Below are positions 1 through 8,700 of a stretch of 37,378 nt of DNA, one piece after another (position 1 is the first letter of the stretch; every line of letters begins with the position of its first letter). A program made the position numbers and the translations under genes. Source of the stretch: an uncultured Bacteroidota bacterium (GTDB taxonomy: Bacteria; Bacteroidota; Bacteroidia; Flavobacteriales; Flavobacteriaceae). The stretch spans positions 1 through 37,378 of the forward strand of contig CABXRK010000015.1 of assembly GCA_902514625.1 (NCBI GenBank). Reading direction: 5' to 3'. Under the pieces are notes generated by a model. It ran no database searches and was not told the origin of the DNA. It worked only from the letters and a program-made list of their open reading frames with translations.

Positions 1-825
1 TTTTAACTTTATTATATCTTTTATTTTCATTCCTTTTGAATAAAAACTAAACATGAAAAAATCTTTAGCTTTTTGTTTATGTTTAGTTTCAGGATTTGAT
101 TTATTAATACTTTTTAACGATTTAATACTTAAAGCTTTATGAGTTATAATTTTAGATTTAATTAAGTATTTATTTTGACCAAAAGGATAAATATTATCGG
201 GGATATTTTGCAATGAAATAGCCTTATTAAATGCAGTTCTTATATTTCTAATATAGATAACAGCAGTATTAACACTTTGACCAGAATTTATAATATACTC
301 TTCAAAAGATTTTATCCATTTAGAATTAACTTCAAAAAAAAGAATCCTATTTGACAATGAAAATTCTTTAATTTTATTAATTGTAGCTGTAAATGATAAT
401 GCATATGAAATTTTGTCAATATTTAAAAGATCATCTCTGATAATTTCTAAAAATTTTAATAAATCCACAACCGATTGAGAAGAATGTTTCTTTTCATTTA
501 TTAATTCATTTACCTGATTAAAAGAAATAACATCTTTTCTTTCAAAAATAGAATTGAATATTCTTTGCTTAGCTAAAAGAATATTTCTAATTTTTTGAAG
601 TTTGTTATTATTTATATTTATAAATTTCCCATTTTCTTTTAACCAAATAAGCTTAAATTCATCTTCATTAACTATCAAACTGATTTTTGAATCTTTAATA
701 GCAAAAACATTATTTTTTTTTAATTTTTTTGAATAAATCTGAACTTTTATTTTAAATTTTTTAGAAAAAAATTCAACTCTTCTGTCTAAGTAAAATTTAA
801 ATTTAAAGTTTTGAAATTCTTTCAT
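1..825 (-). CDS. Tyrosine recombinase/phage-type integrase, N-terminal part (cut by left edge)
   Basis: An open frame starts with ATG at 825 and stays open for 275 codons to base 1, so the C-terminal catalytic domain lies outside the window. Residues about 5-60 look like the arm-type DNA-binding domain of Bacteroidota integrases (FKFYLDRR..., then alternating basic strands). Residues about 85-235 form a helical SAM-like core-binding region, including SFEEYIINSGQSVNTAVIYI and IRTAFNKAI. The visible end, KAKDFFMFSFYSKGMKIKDI, matches the stretch that leads into the catalytic domain in this family (pattern FxFSFYxxGM). The Arg-His-Arg-Tyr catalytic residues cannot be checked. It is divergent from the phosphoglycerol transferase gene. 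Whether it is an active element integrase, a phase-variation invertase or a relic cannot be decided here; the family assignment is fairly secure. Confidence 0.82.
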   Translation of the reverse strand, partial: MKEFQNFKFKFYLDRRVEFFSKKFKIKVQIYSKKLKKNNVFAIKDSKISLIVNEDEFKLIWLKENGKFININNNKLQKIRNILLAKQRIFNSIFERKDVISFNQVNELINEKKHSSQSVVDLLKFLEIIRDDLLNIDKISYALSFTATINKIKEFSLSNRILFFEVNSKWIKSFEEYIINSGQSVNTAVIYIRNIRTAFNKAISLQNIPDNIYPFGQNKYLIKSKIITHKALSIKSLKSINKSNPETKHKQKAKDFFMFSFYSKGMKIKDIIKLK

Positions 826-836
826 GATAAAATAAT

Positions 837-867
837 TATTGCATAAAAATAGTAATATATTGCATAA
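837..867. repeat. Direct repeat TATTGCATAA x2, 21-bp period
   Basis: TATTGCATAA occurs at 837-846 and again, identical, at 858-867. The period is 21 bp, two helical turns. Both copies lie within 45 bp upstream of the recombinase start codon. The arrangement resembles a regulator operator or recombinase arm sites. The repeat is seen; the function is inferred. Confidence 0.5.
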
Positions 868-904
868 TATTTTAATTAAATGACTTATTTATAATAGAAA
901 TAAT

Positions 905-952
905 ATTTAAACCTTATTATTATTAGTAAAAAGGTTTAAATGTTTTAAACCT
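905..952. repeat. Three 9-bp TTTAAACCT elements in alternating orientation
   Basis: TTTAAACCT lies at 906-914 and 944-952, and its complement AGGTTTAAA at 932-940. The first two make an 11-bp perfect inverted repeat (905-915 with 931-941, 15-nt spacer). The last two make 9-bp arms around a 3-nt spacer (932-940, 944-952). The middle copy can pair with only one neighbour at a time. No T-tract follows, so a terminator is less likely than protein-binding sites. It sits about 80 bp from the recombinase start and about 90 bp from the transferase start. Confidence 0.6.
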
Positions 953-1043
953 AAAAACAAATAATTTTCGTTTATTAAATGAATAAATATTATAATTAAA
1001 TCAAAAGTCAGTAAATTGATTAAACATAAAAATAATTAAATAA

Positions 1044-2960
1044 ATGAACTCTAGACTTCAAGAAATAACCGCTCTATTTTATAGAATTTTTTTAGTTTAT
1101 TTTTTTTACTCTCTAACTAGATTTCTGTTTATATATTTCAACAATGATCTATTAAATATTGCCACTTTAAGAAGAGCAATTGAGTTAAATTATTATGGAA
1201 TTAGGTTTGACAGCACTAGCATTGTTTATATAAACCTGATTTTTATATTTTTCTCCATAATTCCTTGGAGTAAAACTACATCCAAAAATTATCAAATAGC
1301 ACTATTTTGGACATATTTTCTATTTAATGGATTAGGAATAGCTCTTCAATTTATAGATTTTGTTTATTATAGATATAACTTAAATCGTTTAATGAGTAAT
1401 TTTATTGAAGTTATTGAATATGAGGAGAATAAAGCTTTTTTAATTGTTCACTTTCTAATAGAATATTACTACTTAATATTATTATTTTTGATATTTATGA
1501 TTTCATGGAAATGGCTTTATGATAGGATTCCTATAATACCTGAAAAAATATTAAATTCAAAAAATTACATTATTATGTCAATTATATTTTTTTTATCTGT
1601 TATAACTCTTTCAATAATGGGGGCAAGAGGTGGAGATTTAAAAAAAAGCACAAGACCAATTACAATTATTGATGCAATGAATAATGTTGATAATCCTATA
1701 CATGCGGACATAATTCTAAATACACCATTCACTATAATTCGAACACTAAATCAAAATGAGTTCAAAAAAAGAAATTTTTTTAAAAAAGAGGATGTATTAA
1801 AGATTCTTTCTCCTATTAAACAATACAATAAAATTAATAATATCCCTAAACCCAATATCATCATTTTTATACTTGAAAGTATGGGAAGAGAATACTGGGG
1901 TAGTATGAATGAAAGAAAATCTATTCCAAATTATATTAGTTATACTCCTTTTCTAGATTCATTAGCAAATCATAGCCTTGTTTTTACTAATTCTTTTGCT
2001 ACAAGTAGAAAATCTATTCACGGAATGCCTTCAATATTAGCTGGTATACCCTCTTTTAAAGTTTCATATGCATCTTCAAGATATTCAAAACAAAAAATTC
2101 AATCCATTGTTTCTATAGCAAATGAATTAAATTATAAAACATCATTTTTCCATGGTGCAGAAAATGGATCAATGGGATTTTTAGGGTTTTCAAACACTCT
2201 AGGATTTCAAAAATATTATGGTCGTAAAGAATTTAATAATGATAAAGAATATGATGGATTCTGGGGTATTTGGGACGAACCATTTTTACAATTTATGAAA
2301 TTAAAGCTAGATGAAATGGAAACGCCATTCTTAAGCACAGTTTTTACTATTACTTCACATGAGCCATATATAATTCCAAAGATATACAAAGAAAAATTTA
2401 ATAAAGGAGAGCTTGAAATGCACCAATGTGTTGAATATACTGATTTTTCTATAAAAAAGTTTTTTGAAAAAAGTAAAGAAACTGATTGGTTTAAGAATAC
2501 AATTTTTATTTTCACTGCTGATCATGGGAATCAAACTTTCTATCCATTCTACAAAAAAACAATAAATCAATTTGCAAATCCATTAATGATATATAAGCCT
2601 GACAGCAACTTTATTGGCAAGGATAATAGACTTACAAGTCATTTAGATATTTACCCAACAATCGTTAATTTATTAGGATATGAAAAACCTTTTAGAAGTT
2701 GGGGGAAAAGTCTCATGAATGATAATTATAATGATAGTTTTGTTATTAATTACTTTGGAGCTGATAGTTATTTTATAATGAATGAAAAATATATCTGCAT
2801 CCATGATGGCACTAAAGCAATTGGTTTTTATGATATTGAAGATAAAAACCTAGAAATAAATTTAATTAGTAAAAGGAATATAGAAATGAATGTGTTAGAA
2901 AAAAAATGTAGCGTTTTTCTTCAAGATTATTTCAACAGAATTATCTCTAATAAAATGTGA
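1044..2960 (+). CDS. LTA synthase/OpgB-type phosphoglycerol transferase (membrane sulfatase-fold enzyme)
   Basis: A 638-residue protein with about five membrane spans in residues 10-195 and a periplasmic alkaline-phosphatase/sulfatase-fold domain from about 265 to 560. Visible family motifs are NIIIFILESMG (metal ligand Glu278), TSRKSIHGMPS (Ser324 in the nucleophile position after Arg/Lys), TITSHEPY (His439) and TADHGN (Asp493, His494). Members of the LtaS/MdoB family cleave phosphatidylglycerol, move sn-glycerol-1-phosphate to an acceptor and release diacylglycerol. Bacteroidota lack lipoteichoic acid, so the acceptor is more likely a periplasmic or surface glycan or lipid; phosphoethanolamine transfer is a less likely alternative. 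The next gene is a lipid kinase 4 nt downstream, which supports a diacylglycerol-producing reaction. Family confidence is high; the substrate is unknown. Confidence 0.85.
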   Translation: MNSRLQEITALFYRIFLVYFFYSLTRFLFIYFNNDLLNIATLRRAIELNYYGIRFDSTSIVYINLIFIFFSIIPWSKTTSKNYQIALFWTYFLFNGLGIALQFIDFVYYRYNLNRLMSNFIEVIEYEENKAFLIVHFLIEYYYLILLFLIFMISWKWLYDRIPIIPEKILNSKNYIIMSIIFFLSVITLSIMGARGGDLKKSTRPITIIDAMNNVDNPIHADIILNTPFTIIRTLNQNEFKKRNFFKKEDVLKILSPIKQYNKINNIPKPNIIIFILESMGREYWGSMNERKSIPNYISYTPFLDSLANHSLVFTNSFATSRKSIHGMPSILAGIPSFKVSYASSRYSKQKIQSIVSIANELNYKTSFFHGAENGSMGFLGFSNTLGFQKYYGRKEFNNDKEYDGFWGIWDEPFLQFMKLKLDEMETPFLSTVFTITSHEPYIIPKIYKEKFNKGELEMHQCVEYTDFSIKKFFEKSKETDWFKNTIFIFTADHGNQTFYPFYKKTINQFANPLMIYKPDSNFIGKDNRLTSHLDIYPTIVNLLGYEKPFRSWGKSLMNDNYNDSFVINYFGADSYFIMNEKYICIHDGTKAIGFYDIEDKNLEINLISKRNIEMNVLEKKCSVFLQDYFNRIISNKM

Positions 2961-2964
2961 GAAA

Positions 2965-3846
2965 ATGAAAAATGAAAAAATTTTTTTTATAATCTATCTA
3001 AAAAATTTAAAAAAATTAAATAGAGTTAAATCTGAAATTCATAAATTTTTTAAGCATCGCAATGAAACTATATTCATATATGAATCAAAGTTTAAAGGAC
3101 ATTCAATTGTATTAACTAAAAAAGCTGTTGATAATAATGCCTCATCAATAATAGCTTGTGGAGGAGATGGCACCATCAATGAAATTTCTGGTTTATTAGT
3201 TAAAAGCTCAATCTCTTTAGGGATTATTCCATTAGGTTCAGGTAACGGTATAGCAAAACATTTCAATATTCCAAAAAAAATAAATTTGTGTTTATTAAAA
3301 ATTGTTAAAAAAAAAACTACATTAATTGATATTGGTAAAGTAAATAATTATTTTTTTGTCGGCAATATGGGGGTAGGTTTCGAATCAAACTTCATTAAAG
3401 AATATTCTAAAAGCCAAGATCATGGATTTCTGTCTTATTTAAAATCTTTTATAATTTCGATAGTGAAATTTAGCCCTAGTAAATTTGAAATAAAAATCAA
3501 CCAAAAGTCTAAAACACTTATTCCATTCATGCTAATAGTTTCAAACGTTAATCAACAAGGGTATAATTTTACTGTAACTCCAAATGCCTTAGCTAATGAC
3601 GGCCTATTAAATTTAGTTTGGTTAAAAAATGACTCTGTTTTAAAAATTTTAAAATTGATTTCCTATACCTTTTTTAAAATTAAACTGAATCCTTATTTTT
3701 TAAATTCAACTCTAGTTGAAAAAATTGAAATAACTAAACTTTCTAACCAAAATTTCTATATTCAAATAGACGGGGAAAGTATTTTAATTAATAATTCTAA
3801 ACTAATAATAAGTACTATTAAAAATGGAATTAAATTAATTATATAG
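2965..3846 (+). CDS. Diacylglycerol/lipid kinase, DagK/YegS family
   Basis: A 293-residue protein with the DAG-kinase catalytic fold. ACGGDGTINEI at 64-74 is the nucleotide-binding GGDGTxxE motif and PLGSGNGIAKHF at 89-100 is the second conserved glycine-rich motif. VGNMGVGFES near residue 135 and a late FYIQIDGE segment also fit the family. Length is typical. No signal peptide or membrane span is seen, so it should act at the inner face of the cytoplasmic membrane, making phosphatidic acid (or another phospholipid precursor) from ATP and a lipid alcohol. The first ATG lies 4 nt after the upstream stop, so the two genes are surely co-transcribed. Pairing with a transferase that releases diacylglycerol suggests a recycling role, as DgkB has in Firmicutes. 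Substrate is inferred. Confidence 0.87.
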   Translation: MKNEKIFFIIYLKNLKKLNRVKSEIHKFFKHRNETIFIYESKFKGHSIVLTKKAVDNNASSIIACGGDGTINEISGLLVKSSISLGIIPLGSGNGIAKHFNIPKKINLCLLKIVKKKTTLIDIGKVNNYFFVGNMGVGFESNFIKEYSKSQDHGFLSYLKSFIISIVKFSPSKFEIKINQKSKTLIPFMLIVSNVNQQGYNFTVTPNALANDGLLNLVWLKNDSVLKILKLISYTFFKIKLNPYFLNSTLVEKIEITKLSNQNFYIQIDGESILINNSKLIISTIKNGIKLII

Positions 3847-3879
3847 CTTATGATAGCCAATTAAACTTAATTTGAAATT

Positions 3880-4950
3880 TTATTTTAAGATTAAAATATT
3901 AGAGACTAACCAATCTCCTACTTCACTTGTTTTATAGGAATTCCCTCCATTGGATAAATCTTCAGTAACATATCCTTTAGATAAGGATTTATTTACAGCA
4001 TCTCTAATACATTTTGCTTCTTTTTTTAATCCAAAAGCATCTTCAAACATCATAGCGGCTGAAAGAACTGTTGCCAAAGGATTTGCTATATTTTTCCCTT
4101 CAGCTTGAGGATAAGAACCATGAATTGGTTCAAATAAAGAAGTTTCTATTCCAATTGAAGCTGATGGCATTAAGCCCATAGAACCAGAAATAACAGAAGC
4201 TTCATCAGTTAATATATCTCCAAATAAGTTTTCAGTTATTAGAACATCGTAACTATTCGGCCATTGAACTAACCTCATAGCTACTGCATCAACAAATTCA
4301 TAAGAAACTTCTACCTCTGGATAGTCTTTTTCCATTATCTGAACAGTTTCTCTCCACAACCTTGAAGACTCTAAAACATTTGCTTTATCTACACAACATA
4401 ATTTTTTTGATCTCTTCATAGCAAGTTCAAACCCTTTTTTTGCTATCCTTTTTATTTCTTTTCTAGTATATGTACATGTATCATAAGCAGTGTTCCCTCC
4501 ATCAAGTCTGCCTTTTTCTCCAAAATAAATTCCACCAGTTAATTCTCTTAAAAAAATTAAATCTGTGCCTTCAATCCTTTCTCTTTTTAAAGGAGATTTG
4601 TCAATTAAATCTGGAAAAGTAAAAGTAGGTCTCAAATTAGCGTAAAGCCCCAATTTTTTTCTCATTTTAAGTAATCCCTGTTCAGGTCTAATTTTAGCAC
4701 TAGGGTCATTGTCATATTTTGGATGACCAACTGCCCCAAATAAAACTGCATCAGCATTTAAACAAATTTCGTGAGTCTTGTCGGGATAAGGGTCTCCAAC
4801 CGCATCAATAGCAGCTGCTCCAGTTAATCCTGGAATCCAAGTTATTCTATGATTAAACTTTTTTGCGACAGCATCTGAAACTTTTACAGCTTGCTCTATA
4901 ATCTCTGGACCAATTCCATCTCCAGCTAAAACGGCAATTTTTAATTCCAT
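3880..4950 (-). CDS. leuB: 3-isopropylmalate dehydrogenase
   Basis: A 356-residue cytoplasmic enzyme that oxidises and decarboxylates 3-isopropylmalate to 2-oxoisocaproate, using NAD+ and Mg2+. The N-terminal [13 protein letters not shown] is the family opening. [14 protein letters not shown] and [13 protein letters not shown] hold the substrate and metal site, and [19 protein letters not shown] is the C-terminal nucleotide-binding signature. Length is standard for LeuB. The LeuB-type active-site sequence LRELTGG separates it from isocitrate and tartrate dehydrogenase relatives. It is the last gene of the minus-strand leuCDAB operon, 6 nt after leuA, and converges on the lipid kinase gene with about 33 nt between the stops. 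No clear terminator was seen in that gap. Confidence 0.96.
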   Translation of the reverse strand: MELKIAVLAGDGIGPEIIEQAVKVSDAVAKKFNHRITWIPGLTGAAAIDAVGDPYPDKTHEICLNADAVLFGAVGHPKYDNDPSAKIRPEQGLLKMRKKLGLYANLRPTFTFPDLIDKSPLKRERIEGTDLIFLRELTGGIYFGEKGRLDGGNTAYDTCTYTRKEIKRIAKKGFELAMKRSKKLCCVDKANVLESSRLWRETVQIMEKDYPEVEVSYEFVDAVAMRLVQWPNSYDVLITENLFGDILTDEASVISGSMGLMPSASIGIETSLFEPIHGSYPQAEGKNIANPLATVLSAAMMFEDAFGLKKEAKCIRDAVNKSLSKGYVTEDLSNGGNSYKTSEVGDWLVSNILILK

Positions 4951-4956
4951 CTAAAC

Positions 4957-6474
4957 CTATATTATATTTAACATTTTTTCAGTCGCTTTAATAGCAGAAA
5001 CTGTTTGATCAGAATCTAATCCTCTAGTAATAAATTCTTTGCCATCATTATCCCAAGTAATTGATGTTTCGCATAAAGCATCTGAATTACTCCCAGGAGG
5101 TATTCTTACAGCATAATCAATCAAATTAGGAAGTTTTTTTTCTTTCTTTTTATAAACTTTTTTAAGAGCATTCATAAATCCATCAAATTGACCATCTCCT
5201 GACGAATTTTCCTCAAATAATTTTCCGTCAATTTCAATCGAAATAGAAGTTGACGGTTTTAAGCCCATAGCATGAGTTAAAACATATGACTTAACCGTAA
5301 CAAGTTTTTTAGAACTATGACTGTCTATAACATCAGAAATAATAAATGGAAGATCTTCGACAGTTACTCGTTGCTTTTTATCTCCTAATTCAATCACTCT
5401 TTTAGTAACCTTGTTTAAATCTTCTTTATCTAAAGTTAGTCCCAATTGGTCTAAATTTTTTTTAATATTTGCCTTACCTGAAGTTTTTCCTAGAGCATAT
5501 TTTCTTTTTCGATCAAATCTCTCAGGGAGCAAAGAATTAAAATATAAATTCTTTTTATTATCACCGTCAGCGTGAATGCCTGCAGTTTGAGTAAAAACAT
5601 TCTCTCCTACTATTGGCTTATTTGCAGGAATTCTAAATCCAGTTAAAGTTGAAACTAGTTTACTAACTTTATAAAGAGAAGATTCATTAATATTTATATC
5701 AATTTCTGGCAAAAAATCATTTATAACTGCTACAACACTTGACATTGGAGCATTTCCTGCTCTTTCACCCATTCCATTAACAGTCAAATGTAGCCCATTA
5801 CACCCTGCTTTTAAAGCTTCCATGGCATTTGAAACACTCAAGTCATAATCATTATGACCATGAAAGTCAAAATGAATTTTTGGATATCTTAAACATATTT
5901 CTGAAATAAATTGACGACATTCCGATGGAGTTAATATTCCCAGAGTGTCAGGTAATAAAACTCTTTTTATTGGTTGCTCTTTAATAAAATCTAGATAATT
6001 AAAAACATAATCTTTTGAATTTCGCATGCCATTGCTCCAATCTTCAAGATAAACATTTGTTTGAATTCCATTTTTTTCTGCTTCAAGAATTGAATTCGAA
6101 ATTTCCTTAAAATGTTCACTAGGAGTTTTTTTCAATTGATGTGTTAAATGATTTAAAGATCCCTTAGTAAGAAGGTTTTGAACAGTTGCCCCAGCTTTGA
6201 TCATCCAATCTATTGAAACAAAATTATCAACGAATGTCAATATCTCAACCCTGCCTAACAAATTATTTTCATTAGCCCAATCAGTTATTCCCTTTACAGC
6301 ATCAAATTCACCTTCAGAAACTCTTGCAGATGCAACTTCAATCCTATCTACTTTTAGTTCATTTAACAACAATTTAGCAAGAGTTAATTTTTCAATAGCT
6401 GAAAATGAAACACCAGATGTTTGTTCACCATCTCTAAGTGTTGTATCCATTATTTCAATTGATCTACTTTTCAT
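4957..6474 (-). CDS. leuA: 2-isopropylmalate synthase, flavobacterial LeuA type
   Basis: A 505-residue enzyme of the DRE-TIM metallolyase family that condenses acetyl-CoA with 2-oxoisovalerate, the committed step of leucine synthesis. IMDTTLRDGEQTSGVSFS at 8-25 is the N-terminal signature (Arg14, Asp15). HFDFHGHNDYDLS at 201-213 carries the HxH metal ligands His205 and His207, and GERAGNAPM supplies Asn241. Residues about 370-500 form the C-terminal LeuA allosteric dimerisation domain. The opening differs from the E. coli LeuA type, and family members include citramalate and homocitrate synthases. Neighbouring leuB, leuC and leuD make isopropylmalate synthase much the best call. Leucine feedback inhibition through the C-terminal domain is expected from the family. 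Confidence 0.9.
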   Translation of the reverse strand: MKSRSIEIMDTTLRDGEQTSGVSFSAIEKLTLAKLLLNELKVDRIEVASARVSEGEFDAVKGITDWANENNLLGRVEILTFVDNFVSIDWMIKAGATVQNLLTKGSLNHLTHQLKKTPSEHFKEISNSILEAEKNGIQTNVYLEDWSNGMRNSKDYVFNYLDFIKEQPIKRVLLPDTLGILTPSECRQFISEICLRYPKIHFDFHGHNDYDLSVSNAMEALKAGCNGLHLTVNGMGERAGNAPMSSVVAVINDFLPEIDININESSLYKVSKLVSTLTGFRIPANKPIVGENVFTQTAGIHADGDNKKNLYFNSLLPERFDRKRKYALGKTSGKANIKKNLDQLGLTLDKEDLNKVTKRVIELGDKKQRVTVEDLPFIISDVIDSHSSKKLVTVKSYVLTHAMGLKPSTSISIEIDGKLFEENSSGDGQFDGFMNALKKVYKKKEKKLPNLIDYAVRIPPGSNSDALCETSITWDNDGKEFITRGLDSDQTVSAIKATEKMLNII

Positions 6475-6501
6475 TGTATTATAAAACTAGTTTATATTGA
6501 T

Positions 6502-7101
6502 TTAAAGGGGCATCTTATTTGCAAATTTTTTTATATCAGGCTTTATATTTATTAAATAATCAATATCATCAAACCCATTAATCATGTTTTGCTTTTTATA
6601 ATTATTAATCTCAAAAAATTCAGTTGAAAAGTTATTATCCGAAATAATGATTTTCTGTTCCTTTAAATCAATAGTAAATTCTATTTTAGGGTTTTTTTCT
6701 ATTTCAAAAAATATTTTTTTTAAAAAATCTGGAGATACTTGAACAGGCAAAACGCCTATATTTAAACAATTATTTCTAAAAATATCTGCAAAAAAACTTG
6801 AAACTACACACCTAAATCCGTAATCATAAATAGCCCAAGCAGCATGTTCTCTTGATGAACCAGATCCAAAATTTTTTCCTCCAACTAAGATTTCACCAGA
6901 AAACTTCTCGTTGTTTAAAACAAAATCCTTTTTTGGAGTATTATCTGATTCATATCTCCAATCTCTAAATAAATTAGCTCCAAAACCTTTTCTTTCTGTT
7001 GCTTTAAGAAACCGTGCAGGTATAATTTGATCAGTATCAACATTTTCAATAGGCAATGGTACTGCAGAACTTTTAAGTATAGTGAATTTTTCATAAGACA
7101 T
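6502..7101 (-). CDS. leuD: 3-isopropylmalate dehydratase small subunit
   Basis: A 199-residue swivelling-domain subunit that pairs with LeuC to isomerise 2- to 3-isopropylmalate. Visible family features are PLPIENVDTDQIIPARFLK near the N-terminus, the GKNFGSGSSREHAAWAI motif that defines substrate specificity, and FRNNCLNIGVLPV. Length fits bacterial LeuD. It lies between leuC (21-nt gap upstream) and leuA (27-nt gap downstream) on the same strand, so its product is probably made together with LeuC. No truncation is seen. Confidence 0.96.
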   Translation of the reverse strand: MSYEKFTILKSSAVPLPIENVDTDQIIPARFLKATERKGFGANLFRDWRYESDNTPKKDFVLNNEKFSGEILVGGKNFGSGSSREHAAWAIYDYGFRCVVSSFFADIFRNNCLNIGVLPVQVSPDFLKKIFFEIEKNPKIEFTIDLKEQKIIISDNNFSTEFFEINNYKKQNMINGFDDIDYLINIKPDIKKFANKMPL

Positions 7102-7122
7102 AATAATTTCCTTTTTAAATTA

Positions 7123-8517
7123 TTAAAAAAAACTTCTTGGATCAGTAACCTCTCCAGTAATAGCAGCAGCTGCAGCAACTAAAGGACTTGCCAACAATGT
7201 CCTTGACCCAGGGCCTTGCCTACCCTCAAAATTTCGATTTGAAGTACTTACAGCATACTTTCCTGGAGGAATTTTATCCTCATTCATCGCTAAGCATGCA
7301 GAACAACCTGGTTCACGCAGTTCAAACCCAGCCTCTTTTAGAACATCTAAAAGACCCTCATCTTTAATCGCTTTTTCTACCATATGAGATCCTGGAACAA
7401 GCCATGCGGTTACATTTTTTGCTTTTTTTCTCCCCTTAACTATTGCAGCAAAGGACCTAAAGTCTTCAATTCTTCCATTAGTACAACTTCCTAAAAAAAC
7501 AAAATCTATTTTCTTTCCAATCATTTTATCGCCCTCATTAAAACTCATATACTCAAGAGATTTTTTATACGTTTGACCTCCTCCATCAATATTATTTGAT
7601 TTTGGAATCCCTTTTAAAATACTTGTCCCCATTCCTGGATTAGTCCCATAAGTGATCATAGGCTCAATATCTTTGCCATGAAAATGATATTCCTTATCAA
7701 ATTTAACTCCCTTATCACTAAAAAGAGTCTTCCAATATTTCATGGCTTCATTCCATTTTAACCCTTTAGGGGCAAATTCTCTTCCCTTAATATATTTAAA
7801 AGTTTTATGATCAGGTGCTATCATACCTCCTCTTGCTCCCATTTCAATACTTAAATTACATACCGTCATCCTACCTTCCATACTCATTTGATTAAAAACA
7901 TCCCCTGAATATTCAACAAAAAATCCTGTAGCCCCTGATGTAGATAACATTGAAATTATATATAAAGCGACATCTTTAGGAGTTACTCCTTTACTAAGTG
8001 ATCCATCTATGTTTATTCTCATAGATTTTGGTTTTTGCTGCATAATACACTGCGTTGAAAGAACCATTTCAACTTCAGAAGTTCCAATCCCAAATGCTAT
8101 TGCGCCAAATGCTCCATGAGTAGAAGTATGAGAATCTCCACAGACTATTGTGGCGCCAGGAAGTGTTATCCCATATTCAGGACCTATTACATGAACAATT
8201 CCATTTTTTTTATGACCTAATCCCCAATAAGAAATATTATAAGTTTTAGAGTTTTCTTCAAGAGCCCGAAGTTGATTTGCTGATAAAGGGTCCTTTACCG
8301 GTAAATGTTGATTTATAGTTGGAGTATTATGATCAGCAGTTGCAAATGTCCTTTCAGGATACATCACTTTAATATCTCTTTTTTTTAAACCTAGAAAAGC
8401 CACTGGACTAGTTACTTCATGAACCATATGTCTATCTATAAATAACACCTCTGGTCCATTTTTAATACTATGGACTACATGTTTATCCCATACTTTATCA
8501 AAAAGCGTTTTATTCAT
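7123..8517 (-). CDS. leuC: 3-isopropylmalate dehydratase large subunit
   Basis: A 464-residue aconitase-superfamily subunit that holds the [4Fe-4S] cluster. Cluster ligands are visible as Cys345 ([12 protein letters not shown]) and Cys405/Cys408 ([12 protein letters not shown]). [15 protein letters not shown]-type sequence at about 125-139 and the ending [20 protein letters not shown] also match LeuC. Start at ATG 8517 gives [15 protein letters not shown], the usual LeuC N-terminus. It is the first gene of the leuCDAB operon, preceded by a putative flavobacterial promoter. I see no leader peptide rich in leucine codons in the short upstream region, so attenuation is not supported. Confidence 0.97.
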   Translation of the reverse strand: MNKTLFDKVWDKHVVHSIKNGPEVLFIDRHMVHEVTSPVAFLGLKKRDIKVMYPERTFATADHNTPTINQHLPVKDPLSANQLRALEENSKTYNISYWGLGHKKNGIVHVIGPEYGITLPGATIVCGDSHTSTHGAFGAIAFGIGTSEVEMVLSTQCIMQQKPKSMRINIDGSLSKGVTPKDVALYIISMLSTSGATGFFVEYSGDVFNQMSMEGRMTVCNLSIEMGARGGMIAPDHKTFKYIKGREFAPKGLKWNEAMKYWKTLFSDKGVKFDKEYHFHGKDIEPMITYGTNPGMGTSILKGIPKSNNIDGGGQTYKKSLEYMSFNEGDKMIGKKIDFVFLGSCTNGRIEDFRSFAAIVKGRKKAKNVTAWLVPGSHMVEKAIKDEGLLDVLKEAGFELREPGCSACLAMNEDKIPPGKYAVSTSNRNFEGRQGPGSRTLLASPLVAAAAAITGEVTDPRSFF

Positions 8518-8535
8518 TTAATTATATTAAGAACA

Positions 8536-8543
8536 CAAATTTA
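8536..8543 (-). promoter_or_regulatory. Putative -7 element TAAATTTG ahead of leuC
   Basis: The minus strand reads TAAATTTG, matching the Bacteroidota -7 consensus TAnnTTTG, 18 nt before the leuC start. No clear -33 TTG was found at the expected distance, so support is partial. Confidence 0.35.
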
Positions 8544-8700
8544 TAAATAAATTATCTATAAATATGAAAGAGTTATCCTTAATGCTAAATGAATATAAGA
8601 GATTAATTATAATTAATTTATAGGCTTTATCCATAAGAGAATTTATTATTAATAATTTTTTATAAAATTTTATATAATATTATCTTATATCTTTATTAAT

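Noticed and set aside
2216-2570. Two antisense open frames inside the phosphoglycerol transferase gene
   Set aside because: They lie wholly within a gene with intact catalytic motifs, show no domain and have low-complexity translations.
3847-3879. Terminator between the lipid kinase and leuB
   Set aside because: Only weak, A/T-only pairing could be drawn; no stem with GC content or T-run.
6915-7178. Minus-strand frame overlapping the leuC/leuD junction
   Set aside because: It is a shifted reading of two certain genes, and its translation is leucine- and lysine-rich without any motif.
8518-8700. Leucine leader peptide or riboswitch ahead of leuC
   Set aside because: No short frame with a run of leucine codons and no strong alternative stems were seen; a promoter-like element close to the start leaves little leader.
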